This document shows, one piece after another, positions 41,387 through 49,861 of a stretch of 64,000 nt of DNA. A model generated the notes under the pieces. The model was not told where the DNA came from. It saw only the letters and a list, made by a program, of their open reading frames with translations, and did not search any database. The DNA is from Bacteroides sedimenti (GTDB taxonomy: Bacteria; Bacteroidota; Bacteroidia; Bacteroidales; Bacteroidaceae): positions 744,001-808,000 of the forward strand of contig NZ_AP028055.1 in the NCBI RefSeq assembly GCF_040365225.1. The letters run 5' to 3'. The first letter of the stretch is position 1. Each line of letters opens with the position of its first letter. Made by a program: the position numbers and the translations under genes.

Positions 41387-42838
41387 TCAATTAAATTCAG
41401 CTTTACCCTCGTCTTCATCAATTGCTTTTTTAAGATCACGAATCAACTGTTTTAGCTCTTCTTGTTCTTTTTCCGGCATAAGTTTCAAGCTATCCATTAC
41501 CTTGTCATGGTCTTGTTTGGTAGCCTTGATTAAATAGTCTGTGAATTGTTCGTTATTTCCCATTGCTCCATAAGCAAAGGCCATAGATAAATAGATATCA
41601 TCAAAACCCGGGGCATTTAATTCTACGTTTTTATAGTAAGTCAATCCGATGTCGTACATTTTATTTTCGCAATAAATGCGTCCGATATCAATATTAGTTC
41701 TTGGGTCATCGGGAGCCATTAATATAGCTGTATTAAAAGCTTTTGCAGCCTCTTCCTTATGATCTCCATTCAATAGAATATCTCCTTTGTGTACATATAA
41801 TTCTGCATTGTTCGGATCCTCTTTGATAGCTCTTTCAATATATAGAAGAGCATCATCAAACATTCCTTTTTCTTTATAACAGAATGCAAGATAAGTATAA
41901 GTATCAACAATTTCGGGTGAAACTCCTTCGCTTAATTCAAGTGAACTTTTTAAGTTCTCTATGCTTTTGTCATATTGCTTTAGGTTATATTGACAAAATC
42001 CGATATAGAAATAAGCTGTACTGGAGTTATTTACCATGGTAGCATACTTCTCATAATATTCGCACGATTTTTCATAGTTTTCAAGCTTAAAATAGCAGTG
42101 AGCCATCATTAAAATAGCGCTATGATTAGCGCTGTTAATGGTGAGAACAAACTCGTATGCATCCAATGCTTTGTTTATATCTTCTGTAGTAAAATAAAGC
42201 CGTCCTAATTCATACCAGTATTTTGCCGAGTAAGGATCGATATCCAGTAATCTGTTGTACAATGCTACCCCTTTATCAATCATTCCGCAATCCCGGTAGC
42301 TATCAACTAGTCCGATGCGGATTTCATCATTTTCAGGATTCATTTTGTATGCTTTTTCAAACCATGGAAGAGCTAGTTGCGGAAGATTCGAATCAGTATA
42401 AAGGTAAGCAATATCCAACAGGTTGTCTACATTGTCATTCTCTTCCTGATTGATAAGTTCCATCAGGATCTCTTCTGCTTCCCCTAGTTTTTCTTCCAGA
42501 ATCAGGAGCTCCGCTTTCAGCATTTTTACGTCTCGATCATAACTTTCAGGAATAGAATAAGCTATGACTTTTGCCTCCTGGATATTTTTCAGATCAATAT
42601 TTATATGTGCTTTTATAACAAGAACCTCGGTGTTACCGGGATGAATAGAAAGAGCGTATTCTATCACCTCGAAGGCTTTATCGTACTGTTGCAGTGATGC
42701 ATAGTACTCAGCAAAATCGGCTAACTGGTCTGCATCGAAGTAGATGCTTCTGTTGCCGGCCTTCATTTCTTCATACTGAGCAAGAGCTTTTTGGAACTCA
42801 TTATCTTGCTCAAAATCGGAAGAGGAGTAGTTGGTCAT
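41387..42838 (-). CDS. Cytoplasmic tetratricopeptide-repeat protein
   Basis: A 483-residue protein without a signal peptide, made almost wholly of TPR motifs (about twelve, residues 40-455; for example YWYELGRLYFTTEDINKALDAYEFVLTI and YFYIGFCQYNLKQYDKSIENLKSSLEL). The C-terminal tail is acidic (LKKAIDEDEGKAEFN). It probably acts as a protein-binding scaffold; nothing nearby identifies the partner. It lies downstream of glnS on the same strand, with a hairpin between them. Confidence 0.88.
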   Translation of the reverse strand: MTNYSSSDFEQDNEFQKALAQYEEMKAGNRSIYFDADQLADFAEYYASLQQYDKAFEVIEYALSIHPGNTEVLVIKAHINIDLKNIQEAKVIAYSIPESYDRDVKMLKAELLILEEKLGEAEEILMELINQEENDNVDNLLDIAYLYTDSNLPQLALPWFEKAYKMNPENDEIRIGLVDSYRDCGMIDKGVALYNRLLDIDPYSAKYWYELGRLYFTTEDINKALDAYEFVLTINSANHSAILMMAHCYFKLENYEKSCEYYEKYATMVNNSSTAYFYIGFCQYNLKQYDKSIENLKSSLELSEGVSPEIVDTYTYLAFCYKEKGMFDDALLYIERAIKEDPNNAELYVHKGDILLNGDHKEEAAKAFNTAILMAPDDPRTNIDIGRIYCENKMYDIGLTYYKNVELNAPGFDDIYLSMAFAYGAMGNNEQFTDYLIKATKQDHDKVMDSLKLMPEKEQEELKQLIRDLKKAIDEDEGKAEFN

Positions 42839-42858
42839 AGTTATATGTATTGTGTAAG

Positions 42859-42894
42859 AATAGTTTATTCCTCCCTGAGGAGGAATAAACTATT
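42859..42894 (-). terminator. Hairpin between glnS and the TPR gene
   Basis: AATAGTTTATTCCTCC and its perfect 16-bp complement enclose a 4-base loop, 15 bp after the glnS stop. The T tract is weak, so it may slow as well as stop transcription. Confidence 0.7.
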
Positions 42895-42908
42895 CTTTAT
42901 AATATTAC

Positions 42909-44606
42909 TTATTTGTTTATTTTACTCCAAGTATCTTTTAAACCGACAGTGCGGTTAAAGATCATTTTTTCAGGAGTAGAATCAACATCTACATTGAAAT
43001 ATCCAATACGCTGGAATTGCAGATAATCTAGTGGCTTCATCTCTGCCACAAATTTCTCCACACGGCAATTGGTTAGTACTTTTAAAGAATCCGGATTAAG
43101 CAATTCGCGGAAGTCTCTTTCCTTCTCTTCCAATGCCGGGTTTTCAACACTGAACAGTCTATCGTACAGACGAACTTCTGCCGGAAGGCTGTGGGCTGCA
43201 CTTAGCCAGTGAAGAGTTCCTTTTACCTTGCGGTTGCTGTCGGGCATTCCGCTTTTGGTATTGAAATCGCATTCACAATAAACCTCTTCAACTTCTCCTT
43301 CTGCATTTTTCTTGCATCCGGTGCATTTCACGATATATGCATTCTTAAGTCGCACTTCCTGTCCAGGAGTCATACGGAAATACTTTTTGGGTGCATTTTC
43401 CATAAAGTCTTCACGTTCGATATAGAGTTCACGACTGAATTCTATTATATGTGATGCTGAGTTTGGATCTTCCGGATTGTTGATTGCTTCGAGCTCTTCT
43501 ACCTGTTCTTCCGGATAGTTCGTGATAATACATTTTACAGGGTTGATAACTGCCGATACACGAGTTGAACGGGCATTGAGATCTTCTCTTACTGATGCTT
43601 CAAGCAATGAAACATCTACAACTCCGTCGTATTTGGTATATCCAATTTTATCGATGAACTTATGAATCGCTTCGGGAGAATATCCTCTTCGGCGATAGCC
43701 ACAGATAGTCGGCATACGAGGGTCGTCCCATCCGTTAACCAATCCTTCTTTTACCAAAGCGAGAAGTTTACGTTTGCTCATTACGGTATAAGTCAGGTTC
43801 AATCGGTTAAATTCCATCTGACGTGGACGGTAATCATCGTTTTCCTTCAGTAAGTCAATGTAATAGTTATATAATGGTCTATGTACCTCAAACTCTAATG
43901 TACAGAGTGAGTGGGTAACACCTTCAAAATAGTCGGACTGGCCATGCGCAAAGTCGTACATCGGATAAGCTTTCCAGGTAGTACCTGTGCGGTGATGCGG
44001 GTGATGTATAATACGATACATAATCGGATCACGGAAGTGCATGTTCGAGTTGGCCATATCTATTTTAGCACGAAGAACCATTGCTCCTTCGGGAATATCA
44101 CCAGAATTCATTTTCTGAAATAATTCCAGGTTTTCTTCAATCGGACGGTCACGATACGGACTGTTTGTGCCGGGTTGTGTAGGAGTTCCTTTTTGTTTTG
44201 CAATATCTTCGGAAGATTGTTCGTCTACATACGCCTTGCCCTCTTTTATCAGTTTGATGGCAAAATCCCATAACTGTTGGAAGTAATCGGAAGCATAATA
44301 AATATTACCCCACTTGTAGCCCAGCCATTCGATATCTTCCTTAATGGCATCAACATATTCAACATCCTCTTTTACAGGATTGGTATCGTCGAAACGAAGA
44401 TTACATATGCCATTGTACTTTTGAGCGATGCCAAAGTCTAAGCATATAGCTTTTGCATGGCCGATGTGTAGATAACCATTTGGCTCTGGCGGGAAACGAG
44501 TTTGTATTCTTCCACCGTTTTTGCCCTCTTTTAAATCATTCTCTACGGCGATTTCAATAAAATTCAAACTTTTCTTTTCGCCTTCTTCTGTTTTAATATC
44601 TGTCAT
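42909..44606 (-). CDS. glnS: Glutaminyl-tRNA synthetase
   Basis: Charges tRNA-Gln directly. The 565-residue class I enzyme has the HIGH motif in PNGYLHIGHAKAI, the second nucleotide motif as VMSKRKLLALV, the tRNA-acceptor contact region WDDPRMPTICGYRRRGY, and the two C-terminal beta-barrel anticodon domains (about 340-565). A SUMF1-like opening KSLNFIEIAVENDLKEGKNGGRIQTRFPPEPNG is absent; this is the usual GlnRS start. It is not GluRS because of the GlnRS-specific barrels. The pstS gene is upstream on the same strand, 58 bp away. Confidence 0.96.
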   Translation of the reverse strand: MTDIKTEEGEKKSLNFIEIAVENDLKEGKNGGRIQTRFPPEPNGYLHIGHAKAICLDFGIAQKYNGICNLRFDDTNPVKEDVEYVDAIKEDIEWLGYKWGNIYYASDYFQQLWDFAIKLIKEGKAYVDEQSSEDIAKQKGTPTQPGTNSPYRDRPIEENLELFQKMNSGDIPEGAMVLRAKIDMANSNMHFRDPIMYRIIHHPHHRTGTTWKAYPMYDFAHGQSDYFEGVTHSLCTLEFEVHRPLYNYYIDLLKENDDYRPRQMEFNRLNLTYTVMSKRKLLALVKEGLVNGWDDPRMPTICGYRRRGYSPEAIHKFIDKIGYTKYDGVVDVSLLEASVREDLNARSTRVSAVINPVKCIITNYPEEQVEELEAINNPEDPNSASHIIEFSRELYIEREDFMENAPKKYFRMTPGQEVRLKNAYIVKCTGCKKNAEGEVEEVYCECDFNTKSGMPDSNRKVKGTLHWLSAAHSLPAEVRLYDRLFSVENPALEEKERDFRELLNPDSLKVLTNCRVEKFVAEMKPLDYLQFQRIGYFNVDVDSTPEKMIFNRTVGLKDTWSKINK

Positions 44607-44664
44607 AGTGATACGTAATTACACAGTTAAGGTGCAAAAATAGTTATTCTTTTTTGTATTACCG

Positions 44665-45477
44665 TTATTTAACGGGAACATATCCACTCTTTTTTATTAT
44701 ATTTTGCCCTTCTTTTGACAAGATGTAGTTAATAAATGGAGTTACTTTCATTTTATCTTTGTCATTATAATAGTAGAATAGTGGTCGTACGATAGGATAT
44801 AATTTCTTTGTTGCATTTGCTACTGTTGGTGTTGCAAACTTCTTTCCGTCATAAGAAACGGCTATTGGTTTTATGTTTTTGTTTATATATGCTAAGCCTA
44901 CATATCCTATGGCACCTTTGGTTTGACTCACGGATTGAATTATTGCACCTGTTGCAGGCATTGAGAGTATGCTGCTCATATAATTCTTGTTTTTCAAGAC
45001 ACTCTCTTTAAAAAATTCGTAAGTTCCCGAAGAGGTCTCTCTTGAGTAAACTACAATTTTCATGTCTTTTCCACCAACCTGTTTCCAGTTGGTTATTTTC
45101 CCCCTAAAGATGTTTTCAAGTTGCTCTCTGGTTAGTTTGTTTACAGGGTTGTTTGGATTTACAATTACAGCAAGAGCGTCATAAGCAATTGCCACTTCGG
45201 TTATATTTTGCTTTTTCTTTTTAAGTTTCATCTTTTCATTGAACTTAATTGATCGGGAAGCCATGGCTATGTCGCATGAACCATCAATTAATGCAGAGAT
45301 TCCAACACCGGTTCCTCCACCTGTGACGGTAATTTTTGCCTTGGGATTCTTGTTCATGTAGCTTTCTGCGGTTTCTTGCGACACAGGAAGAACGGTGTCA
45401 CTTCCTTTAATTCGTTGAGCCTGTGATGTAGTACACAGTAAAACTGTTATAAATGATAATAATATTCCTTTTTTCAT
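44665..45477 (-). CDS. pstS: Phosphate-binding periplasmic protein
   Basis: Captures phosphate for the Pst transporter. The 270-residue protein has a signal peptide (about 1-20, ending SQAQ) and PstS phosphate-contact segments: IKGSDTVLPVSQETAESYM, VTGGGTGVGISALIDGSCDIAMASR, KITNWKQVGG and YSRETSSGTYEFFKES. It is transcribed away from pstC, with 371 bp of regulatory DNA between them that holds a repeat array like a Pho box on each side. Confidence 0.94.
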   Translation of the reverse strand: MKKGILLSFITVLLCTTSQAQRIKGSDTVLPVSQETAESYMNKNPKAKITVTGGGTGVGISALIDGSCDIAMASRSIKFNEKMKLKKKKQNITEVAIAYDALAVIVNPNNPVNKLTREQLENIFRGKITNWKQVGGKDMKIVVYSRETSSGTYEFFKESVLKNKNYMSSILSMPATGAIIQSVSQTKGAIGYVGLAYINKNIKPIAVSYDGKKFATPTVANATKKLYPIVRPLFYYYNDKDKMKVTPFINYILSKEGQNIIKKSGYVPVK

Positions 45478-45500
45478 TTTTTAGGATTTTATAATTTGAT

Positions 45501-45558
45501 GCAAAGTAATGAAACACATGTTACAAAACAGCTACAAAAATATTACTTAGATGTAACA
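45501..45558 (-). promoter_or_regulatory. pstS promoter with Pho-box-like repeats
   Basis: Read on the minus strand, four 7-base blocks recur every 11 bp (TGTTACA, AGTAATA, TGTAGCT, TGTAACA; 45519-45558), the 7+4 layout of PhoB sites, then TTACTTTG at 45502-45509 as a -7 box. The first and last blocks are complementary to each other. Confidence 0.55.
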
Positions 45559-45750
45559 ATCGATTTCTTTATTTGTTTTTCACTAATACCTTAACTTCGT
45601 TTCTGTAATACATACTTCATTGATGAAATTTATTTTATAATTTATTTGTTAAGTGGCTGATTGAATTCTTTGTAACTAGGATTTTTTGAAAGCGATAGTA
45701 AGAACATATTTATTTTTTGACTGTTATAATTGAATGAAAGCCTTGCTTTG

Positions 45751-45829
45751 TGTAACACGAATGTAATATGAATGAAATATATCTTTCAAATCATAGAAAC
45801 ATAATCTTAATATCGGTTCCGTTACTTTG
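45751..45829 (+). promoter_or_regulatory. pstC promoter with Pho-box-like repeats
   Basis: TGTAACA, TGTAATA and TGAAATA follow each other every 11 bp (45751, 45762, 45773), with weaker copies after them, then the same TTACTTTG -7 box (45822-45829) used by pstS. It lies 19 bp before the pstC ATG. Confidence 0.6.
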
Positions 45830-45848
45830 CACAAGAAAAAAATAAAAT

Positions 45849-47033
45849 ATGAAAAAAGTATTTGAACGAATAATCGAAGGGATTCTTTCTTGCAGTGGCT
45901 TTGTGACAAGCATCGCAATCTTGCTGATAGTTGTTTTTCTTTTCAGTGAGGCATTCGGCTTATTTGGCAGTAAAGTCATTGAAGAAGGTTATGTACTTGC
46001 TCTTAATAAAGAGAATAAAGTCACTGATCTTAGTTCGGCTGATATTAAAAAAGTGTTTGACGGTGAGATAACCAACTGGTCGCAACTAGGAGGAACAAGT
46101 ACCCCGATTACTGTTTTTAGGTTAGGTGATCTTACCAATTATTATTCTGAAGAGGAATTAGGGGCTGAATTTGAAAATGCACCGGCAAAGATATCTCAAT
46201 TGATAGCTGCCAATCCTGGTATGATTGGTTTTATTCCTTCTAATTTTGTGGATAAAAATTTTAAAGGACGTCTGATAAAAGATAAAACTATCTCAATTAA
46301 AGATGTTATAGCTGGCACAGAATGGTTCCCTACCGCAACCCCGGCCGCTCAGTACGGAATACTTCCATTGATTACCGGTACTCTTTGGGTTAGCTTCTTT
46401 GCCATATTGTTCGCACTGCCATTCGGATTATCAGTTTCAATATACATGAGTGAGGTTTCAGGTAGCAAAGTAAGAAATCTGCTGAAACCTGTTATAGAGC
46501 TACTGAGTGGAATACCTTCAGTTGTATATGGCTTTTTCGGATTGATTGTAATCGTTCCGTTGATTCAGAAATTATTTAATCTGCCCGTTGGGGAGTCAGG
46601 GCTTGCTGGTAGTATTGTATTAGCCATTATGGCATTGCCAACTATTATTACAGTAAGCGAAGATGCAATGAGAAATTGTCCTCGTTCAATGAGAGAAGCC
46701 AGTTTGGCTTTAGGAGCTTCCAAATGGCAGACCATATATAAGGTTGTGATTCCATATTCAATTTCCGGTATAACATCAGGAGTTGTTTTGGGAATTGGTA
46801 GGGCTATTGGAGAGACAATGGCGGTTCTTATGGTTACCGGCAACTCAGCTGTTATTCCTCATACAATTCTGGAGCCTCTTCGTACCATACCAGCTACTAT
46901 TGCTGCAGAATTGGGTGAGGCGCCAGCAGGAGGAGCACACTATCAGGCTTTATTCTTATTAGGAGTAGTGTTGTTCTTCATCACTCTGATTATCAATTTC
47001 AGTGTAGAATATATAAGTAGTAAACAGAAATAA
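45849..47033 (+). CDS. pstC: Phosphate ABC transporter permease PstC with embedded PstS-like segment
   Basis: One of the two Pst membrane subunits. The 394-residue protein is about 80-100 residues longer than typical PstC. After the first helix (about 15-38) a soluble segment (about 41-155) resembles PstS: SADIKKVFDGEITNWSQLGGTSTPITVFR matches the PstS stretch around KITNWKQVGGKDMKIVVYSR, and NPGMIGFIPSNFVDKNFKGRLI matches KGAIGYVGLAYINKNIK. The permease part (about 165-394) has the ATPase-contact loop MREASLALGASKWQTIYKVVIP. Its stop overlaps the pstA ATG (TAATG). Confidence 0.93.
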   Translation: MKKVFERIIEGILSCSGFVTSIAILLIVVFLFSEAFGLFGSKVIEEGYVLALNKENKVTDLSSADIKKVFDGEITNWSQLGGTSTPITVFRLGDLTNYYSEEELGAEFENAPAKISQLIAANPGMIGFIPSNFVDKNFKGRLIKDKTISIKDVIAGTEWFPTATPAAQYGILPLITGTLWVSFFAILFALPFGLSVSIYMSEVSGSKVRNLLKPVIELLSGIPSVVYGFFGLIVIVPLIQKLFNLPVGESGLAGSIVLAIMALPTIITVSEDAMRNCPRSMREASLALGASKWQTIYKVVIPYSISGITSGVVLGIGRAIGETMAVLMVTGNSAVIPHTILEPLRTIPATIAAELGEAPAGGAHYQALFLLGVVLFFITLIINFSVEYISSKQK

Positions 47034-47920
47034 TGGAAAAGAATAAATTTCCCGAATCATATGAACGTCGTAAACGCCGTTCTCAGAAAATAGCTTTTGG
47101 TATTTTCTCGATGTTCAGTTTTAGTATAGTTGCTATATTATTTGCAATATTAGGTTTCATTATCTACAAAGGTGTGGGCGTTATTAACTGGGAGTTTTTA
47201 ACTACCGAACCTAAGGATGGAATGACTTCAGGAGGAATCTGGCCGGCAATTGTAGGAACCTTCTATCTGATGATTGGTAGTGCATTTTTTGCATTCCCCG
47301 TTGGAGTGATGAGTGGTATTTATATGAATGAATATGCTCCGAAAGGTAAGATTGTTCGTTTTATCCGTGTAATGACCAACAATTTAAGTGGTATTCCATC
47401 AATAGTATTCGGGTTGTTTGGTATGACACTTTTTGTAAATTACCTGAATTTCGGGGATAGCATCCTTGCCGGTTCGCTAACGTTAGGATTGCTTTGTGTT
47501 CCTTTGGTTATCCGTACTACGGAAGAGGCTTTAAAAGCAATACCAGATACTTTCCGGGAAGGAAGCCGGGCGTTAGGCGCTTCAAAGCTGGAAACTATCT
47601 GGCGGGTAATTCTTCCCATCAGTACCCCAAATATTATCACCGGCTTGATTCTTGCACTTGGAAGGGTTTCCGGAGAAACAGCTCCGATTCTCTTTACCTG
47701 TGCTGCATATTTCTTACCTAAATTGCCTTCTGGTATTTTCGATCAATGTATGGCATTACCTTATCACCTGTATGTTATTTCCACAAGTGGTACCGACATA
47801 GAAGCTCAGCTGCCTATTGCTTATGGCACCGCATTGGTTTTGATTGTGATTATCTTGGTAATTAATCTTATAGCAAACGCTTTGAGAAAGTATTTTTCCA
47901 AAAAAGTAAAAATGAATTAA
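47033..47920 (+). CDS. pstA: Phosphate ABC transporter permease PstA
   Basis: The second Pst membrane subunit, 295 residues with six hydrophobic segments. The coupling loop FREGSRALGASKLETIWRVILP (contact with PstB) is clear, as is PAIVGTFYLMIGSAFFAFPVGVMSGIYMNEY. It starts on the last base of the pstC stop codon and ends 11 bp before pstB, so pstC, pstA, pstB and phoU form one transcript. Confidence 0.96.
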   Translation: MEKNKFPESYERRKRRSQKIAFGIFSMFSFSIVAILFAILGFIIYKGVGVINWEFLTTEPKDGMTSGGIWPAIVGTFYLMIGSAFFAFPVGVMSGIYMNEYAPKGKIVRFIRVMTNNLSGIPSIVFGLFGMTLFVNYLNFGDSILAGSLTLGLLCVPLVIRTTEEALKAIPDTFREGSRALGASKLETIWRVILPISTPNIITGLILALGRVSGETAPILFTCAAYFLPKLPSGIFDQCMALPYHLYVISTSGTDIEAQLPIAYGTALVLIVIILVINLIANALRKYFSKKVKMN

Positions 47921-47931
47921 ATTAAAATAGA

Positions 47932-48684
47932 ATGAATAAAATTGATGCTAAGGACGTACATTTCTATTATGGCGATTTTCATGCTCTGAAAGGAATCAAT
48001 ATGGAGATAAAAGAGAAGTCTGTAGTTGCATTTATCGGACCATCCGGTTGCGGAAAATCTACTTTTCTTCGTCTCTTTAACCGAATGAACGATCTGATTC
48101 CTGATACAAGAATGCAAGGACAAATCTTAATTGATGATAACGATATTTATGCTAAAGGTGTTCAGGTAGACGAACTCAGGAAAAGTGTAGGGATGGTTTT
48201 TCAACGTCCAAATCCATTTCCAAAAACCATTTTTGAAAATGTGGCTTATGGGCTTCGTGTTAATGGAATAAAAGATAATGAATTCATTCGTCACCGTGTT
48301 GAAGAAACTTTGAAAGGGGCGGCTCTTTGGGATGAAGTGAAAGACAAACTGAAAGAATCGGCTTTTGCTCTCTCCGGCGGACAACAGCAGAGACTATGTA
48401 TTGCTCGTGCAATGGCTGTGTCTCCATCTATCCTTTTAATGGACGAACCCGCTTCTGCGCTCGACCCGATTTCAACTTCTAAAATAGAAGAGCTTATACA
48501 TGAATTGAAAAAAGATTATACAATTGTAATTGTTACGCACAATATGCAGCAGGCTGCCCGTGTCAGCGACAAAACGGCCTATTTCTATCTTGGCGAAATG
48601 ATTGAATATGATGATACTAAGAAGATATTTACCAATCCGTCTCAGATCTCTACTCAAAATTATATCACAGGACGTTTCGGTTAA
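47932..48684 (+). CDS. pstB: Phosphate ABC transporter ATP-binding protein PstB
   Basis: Drives phosphate import. The 250-residue ATPase has Walker A FIGPSGCGKSTFLR, a Q-loop VFQRPNPFPKTIFENVAYG, the signature LSGGQQQRLCIARA, Walker B LLMDEPASALDP and the switch THN. The NRMNDLIP segment after Walker A is typical of PstB. Last of the three transporter genes, 42 bp before phoU. Confidence 0.97.
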   Translation: MNKIDAKDVHFYYGDFHALKGINMEIKEKSVVAFIGPSGCGKSTFLRLFNRMNDLIPDTRMQGQILIDDNDIYAKGVQVDELRKSVGMVFQRPNPFPKTIFENVAYGLRVNGIKDNEFIRHRVEETLKGAALWDEVKDKLKESAFALSGGQQQRLCIARAMAVSPSILLMDEPASALDPISTSKIEELIHELKKDYTIVIVTHNMQQAARVSDKTAYFYLGEMIEYDDTKKIFTNPSQISTQNYITGRFG

Positions 48685-48726
48685 TCTATTTATGTTATAT
48701 TTGTAATAAATTAAAAGAGTAGCGAT

Positions 48727-49419
48727 ATGGTGAAATTTATTGAATCAGAACTCGTACAGCTGAAAAAAGAGGTTGACGAAATGTGGACTCTGGTTTACAA
48801 CCAGCTTGACAGAGCATCAGAAGCAGTGTTAACTCTGAATAAGGAGATGGCACAGCAGGTAATAGTTCGCGAAAAGCGGGTAAACGCTTTTGAACTTAAA
48901 ATAGACAGTGATGTAGAAGATATAATTGCTCTATATAATCCTGTTGCTGTAGATTTGAGATTTGTTCTTGCAATGTTGAAAATAAACACAGACCTGGAAC
49001 GTTTGGGAGATTTTGCCGAAGGACTTGCCCGCTTCGTGGTTAAATGCGAAGAACCAGCACTTGATCCGGACTTGATAAAAGAACTCAGACTTGAAGAGAT
49101 GTTTATGCAGGTATTGTCAATGCTTGAAACTGCAAAGCAGGCTCTTACTGAAGAAAGCCTTGAAATTGCGACATCAGTATTTGCTAAAGATAATCTGGTG
49201 GACGAAATCAACTCATCAGCAACTAAAATTCTGGTAAACTATATAGGTAAAAATCCTGATAGCCTTCCTTTATGCCTGAATTTGATAAGTGTATTTCGTA
49301 AATTGGAACGTTCAGGCGACCATATTAATAACCTGGCCGAAGAAATAGTTTTTTATATAGATGCGAAAGTGCTTAAACATCAGGGAAAAACAGATGAAAG
49401 CTATCCTTTGACTACATAG
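48727..49419 (+). CDS. phoU: Phosphate-specific transport system accessory protein PhoU
   Basis: Couples Pst activity to the PhoR/PhoB two-component system and restrains the Pho response when phosphate is plentiful. The 230-residue protein is two tandem three-helix bundles with the metal-binding motifs NTDLERLGDFAEG and RKLERSGDHINNLAEE. It ends the pst operon. phoR and phoB are not in the window. Confidence 0.96.
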   Translation: MVKFIESELVQLKKEVDEMWTLVYNQLDRASEAVLTLNKEMAQQVIVREKRVNAFELKIDSDVEDIIALYNPVAVDLRFVLAMLKINTDLERLGDFAEGLARFVVKCEEPALDPDLIKELRLEEMFMQVLSMLETAKQALTEESLEIATSVFAKDNLVDEINSSATKILVNYIGKNPDSLPLCLNLISVFRKLERSGDHINNLAEEIVFYIDAKVLKHQGKTDESYPLTT

Positions 49420-49433
49420 TCATTCAAAATATT

Positions 49434-49579
49434 TAGGTATTGATAAGGTAAAAAAAATGGGATTTTTACAAAAATATGTTTTATGACATATTTTTTTGTT
49501 TGTTTGGTATTAAAATATCCTGCATCTTTGCAGACGTTATCCTGAAAACAATCTTTTTACCTTAAAAAACTAATACCTA
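49434..49579. repeat. Nested inverted repeats after phoU
   Basis: TAGGTATT and AAGGTAAAAA (49434-49454) are matched on the far side by TTTTTACCTT and AATACCTA (49554-49579). Inside lies a perfect 10-bp A/T hairpin (AAAAATATGT, 49470-49479, with ACATATTTTT, 49486-49495), which may be the phoU terminator. Confidence 0.5.
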
Positions 49580-49622
49580 TTGAAAACTGAAAAGCGGAAC
49601 TTTGTGAAAAGTTCCGCTTTTT
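49535..49622 (+). ncRNA. Candidate small RNA of about 85 nt
   Basis: A promoter-like pair (TTTG at 49500-49503, 20 bp, CATCTTTG at 49524-49531, one -7 mismatch) is followed about 60 bp later by a perfect terminator and no open reading frame lies between. Expression is unproven; the terminator alone could also serve phoU. Confidence 0.35.
49590..49622 (+). terminator. Strong terminator downstream of phoU
   Basis: AAAAGCGGAACTT and AAGTTCCGCTTTT form a perfect 13-bp stem around a 6-base loop, followed by T residues. Confidence 0.9.
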
Positions 49623-49762
49623 GATTATATGGATCTACATATTAGTATGTTAAATAGTTACTCAGTATGCTTTCTGGTAACTTGAGAGTTTAATATTGGA
49701 TTCTACTTAATTTAAGAGTGATTTATCAAGAGAAAGTTAAGTAAGAATGGTAAATATAAATG

Positions 49763-49803
49763 TAAAGGAGGAATGATTATGTATGCATATCATTCCTCCT
49801 TTA
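49763..49803 (-). terminator. Terminator of the beta-propeller lipoprotein gene
   Basis: AAAGGAGGAATGAT pairs with ATCATTCCTCCTTT, with extra A/T pairs inside. It lies 59 bp after the stop on the minus strand. The remaining gap up to 49861 shows nothing else. Confidence 0.7.
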
Positions 49804-49861
49804 TACTGTTTATAACTGATAGTGAGCAAAAAATCAGCTATAAATATTTGTTAAATTTATA

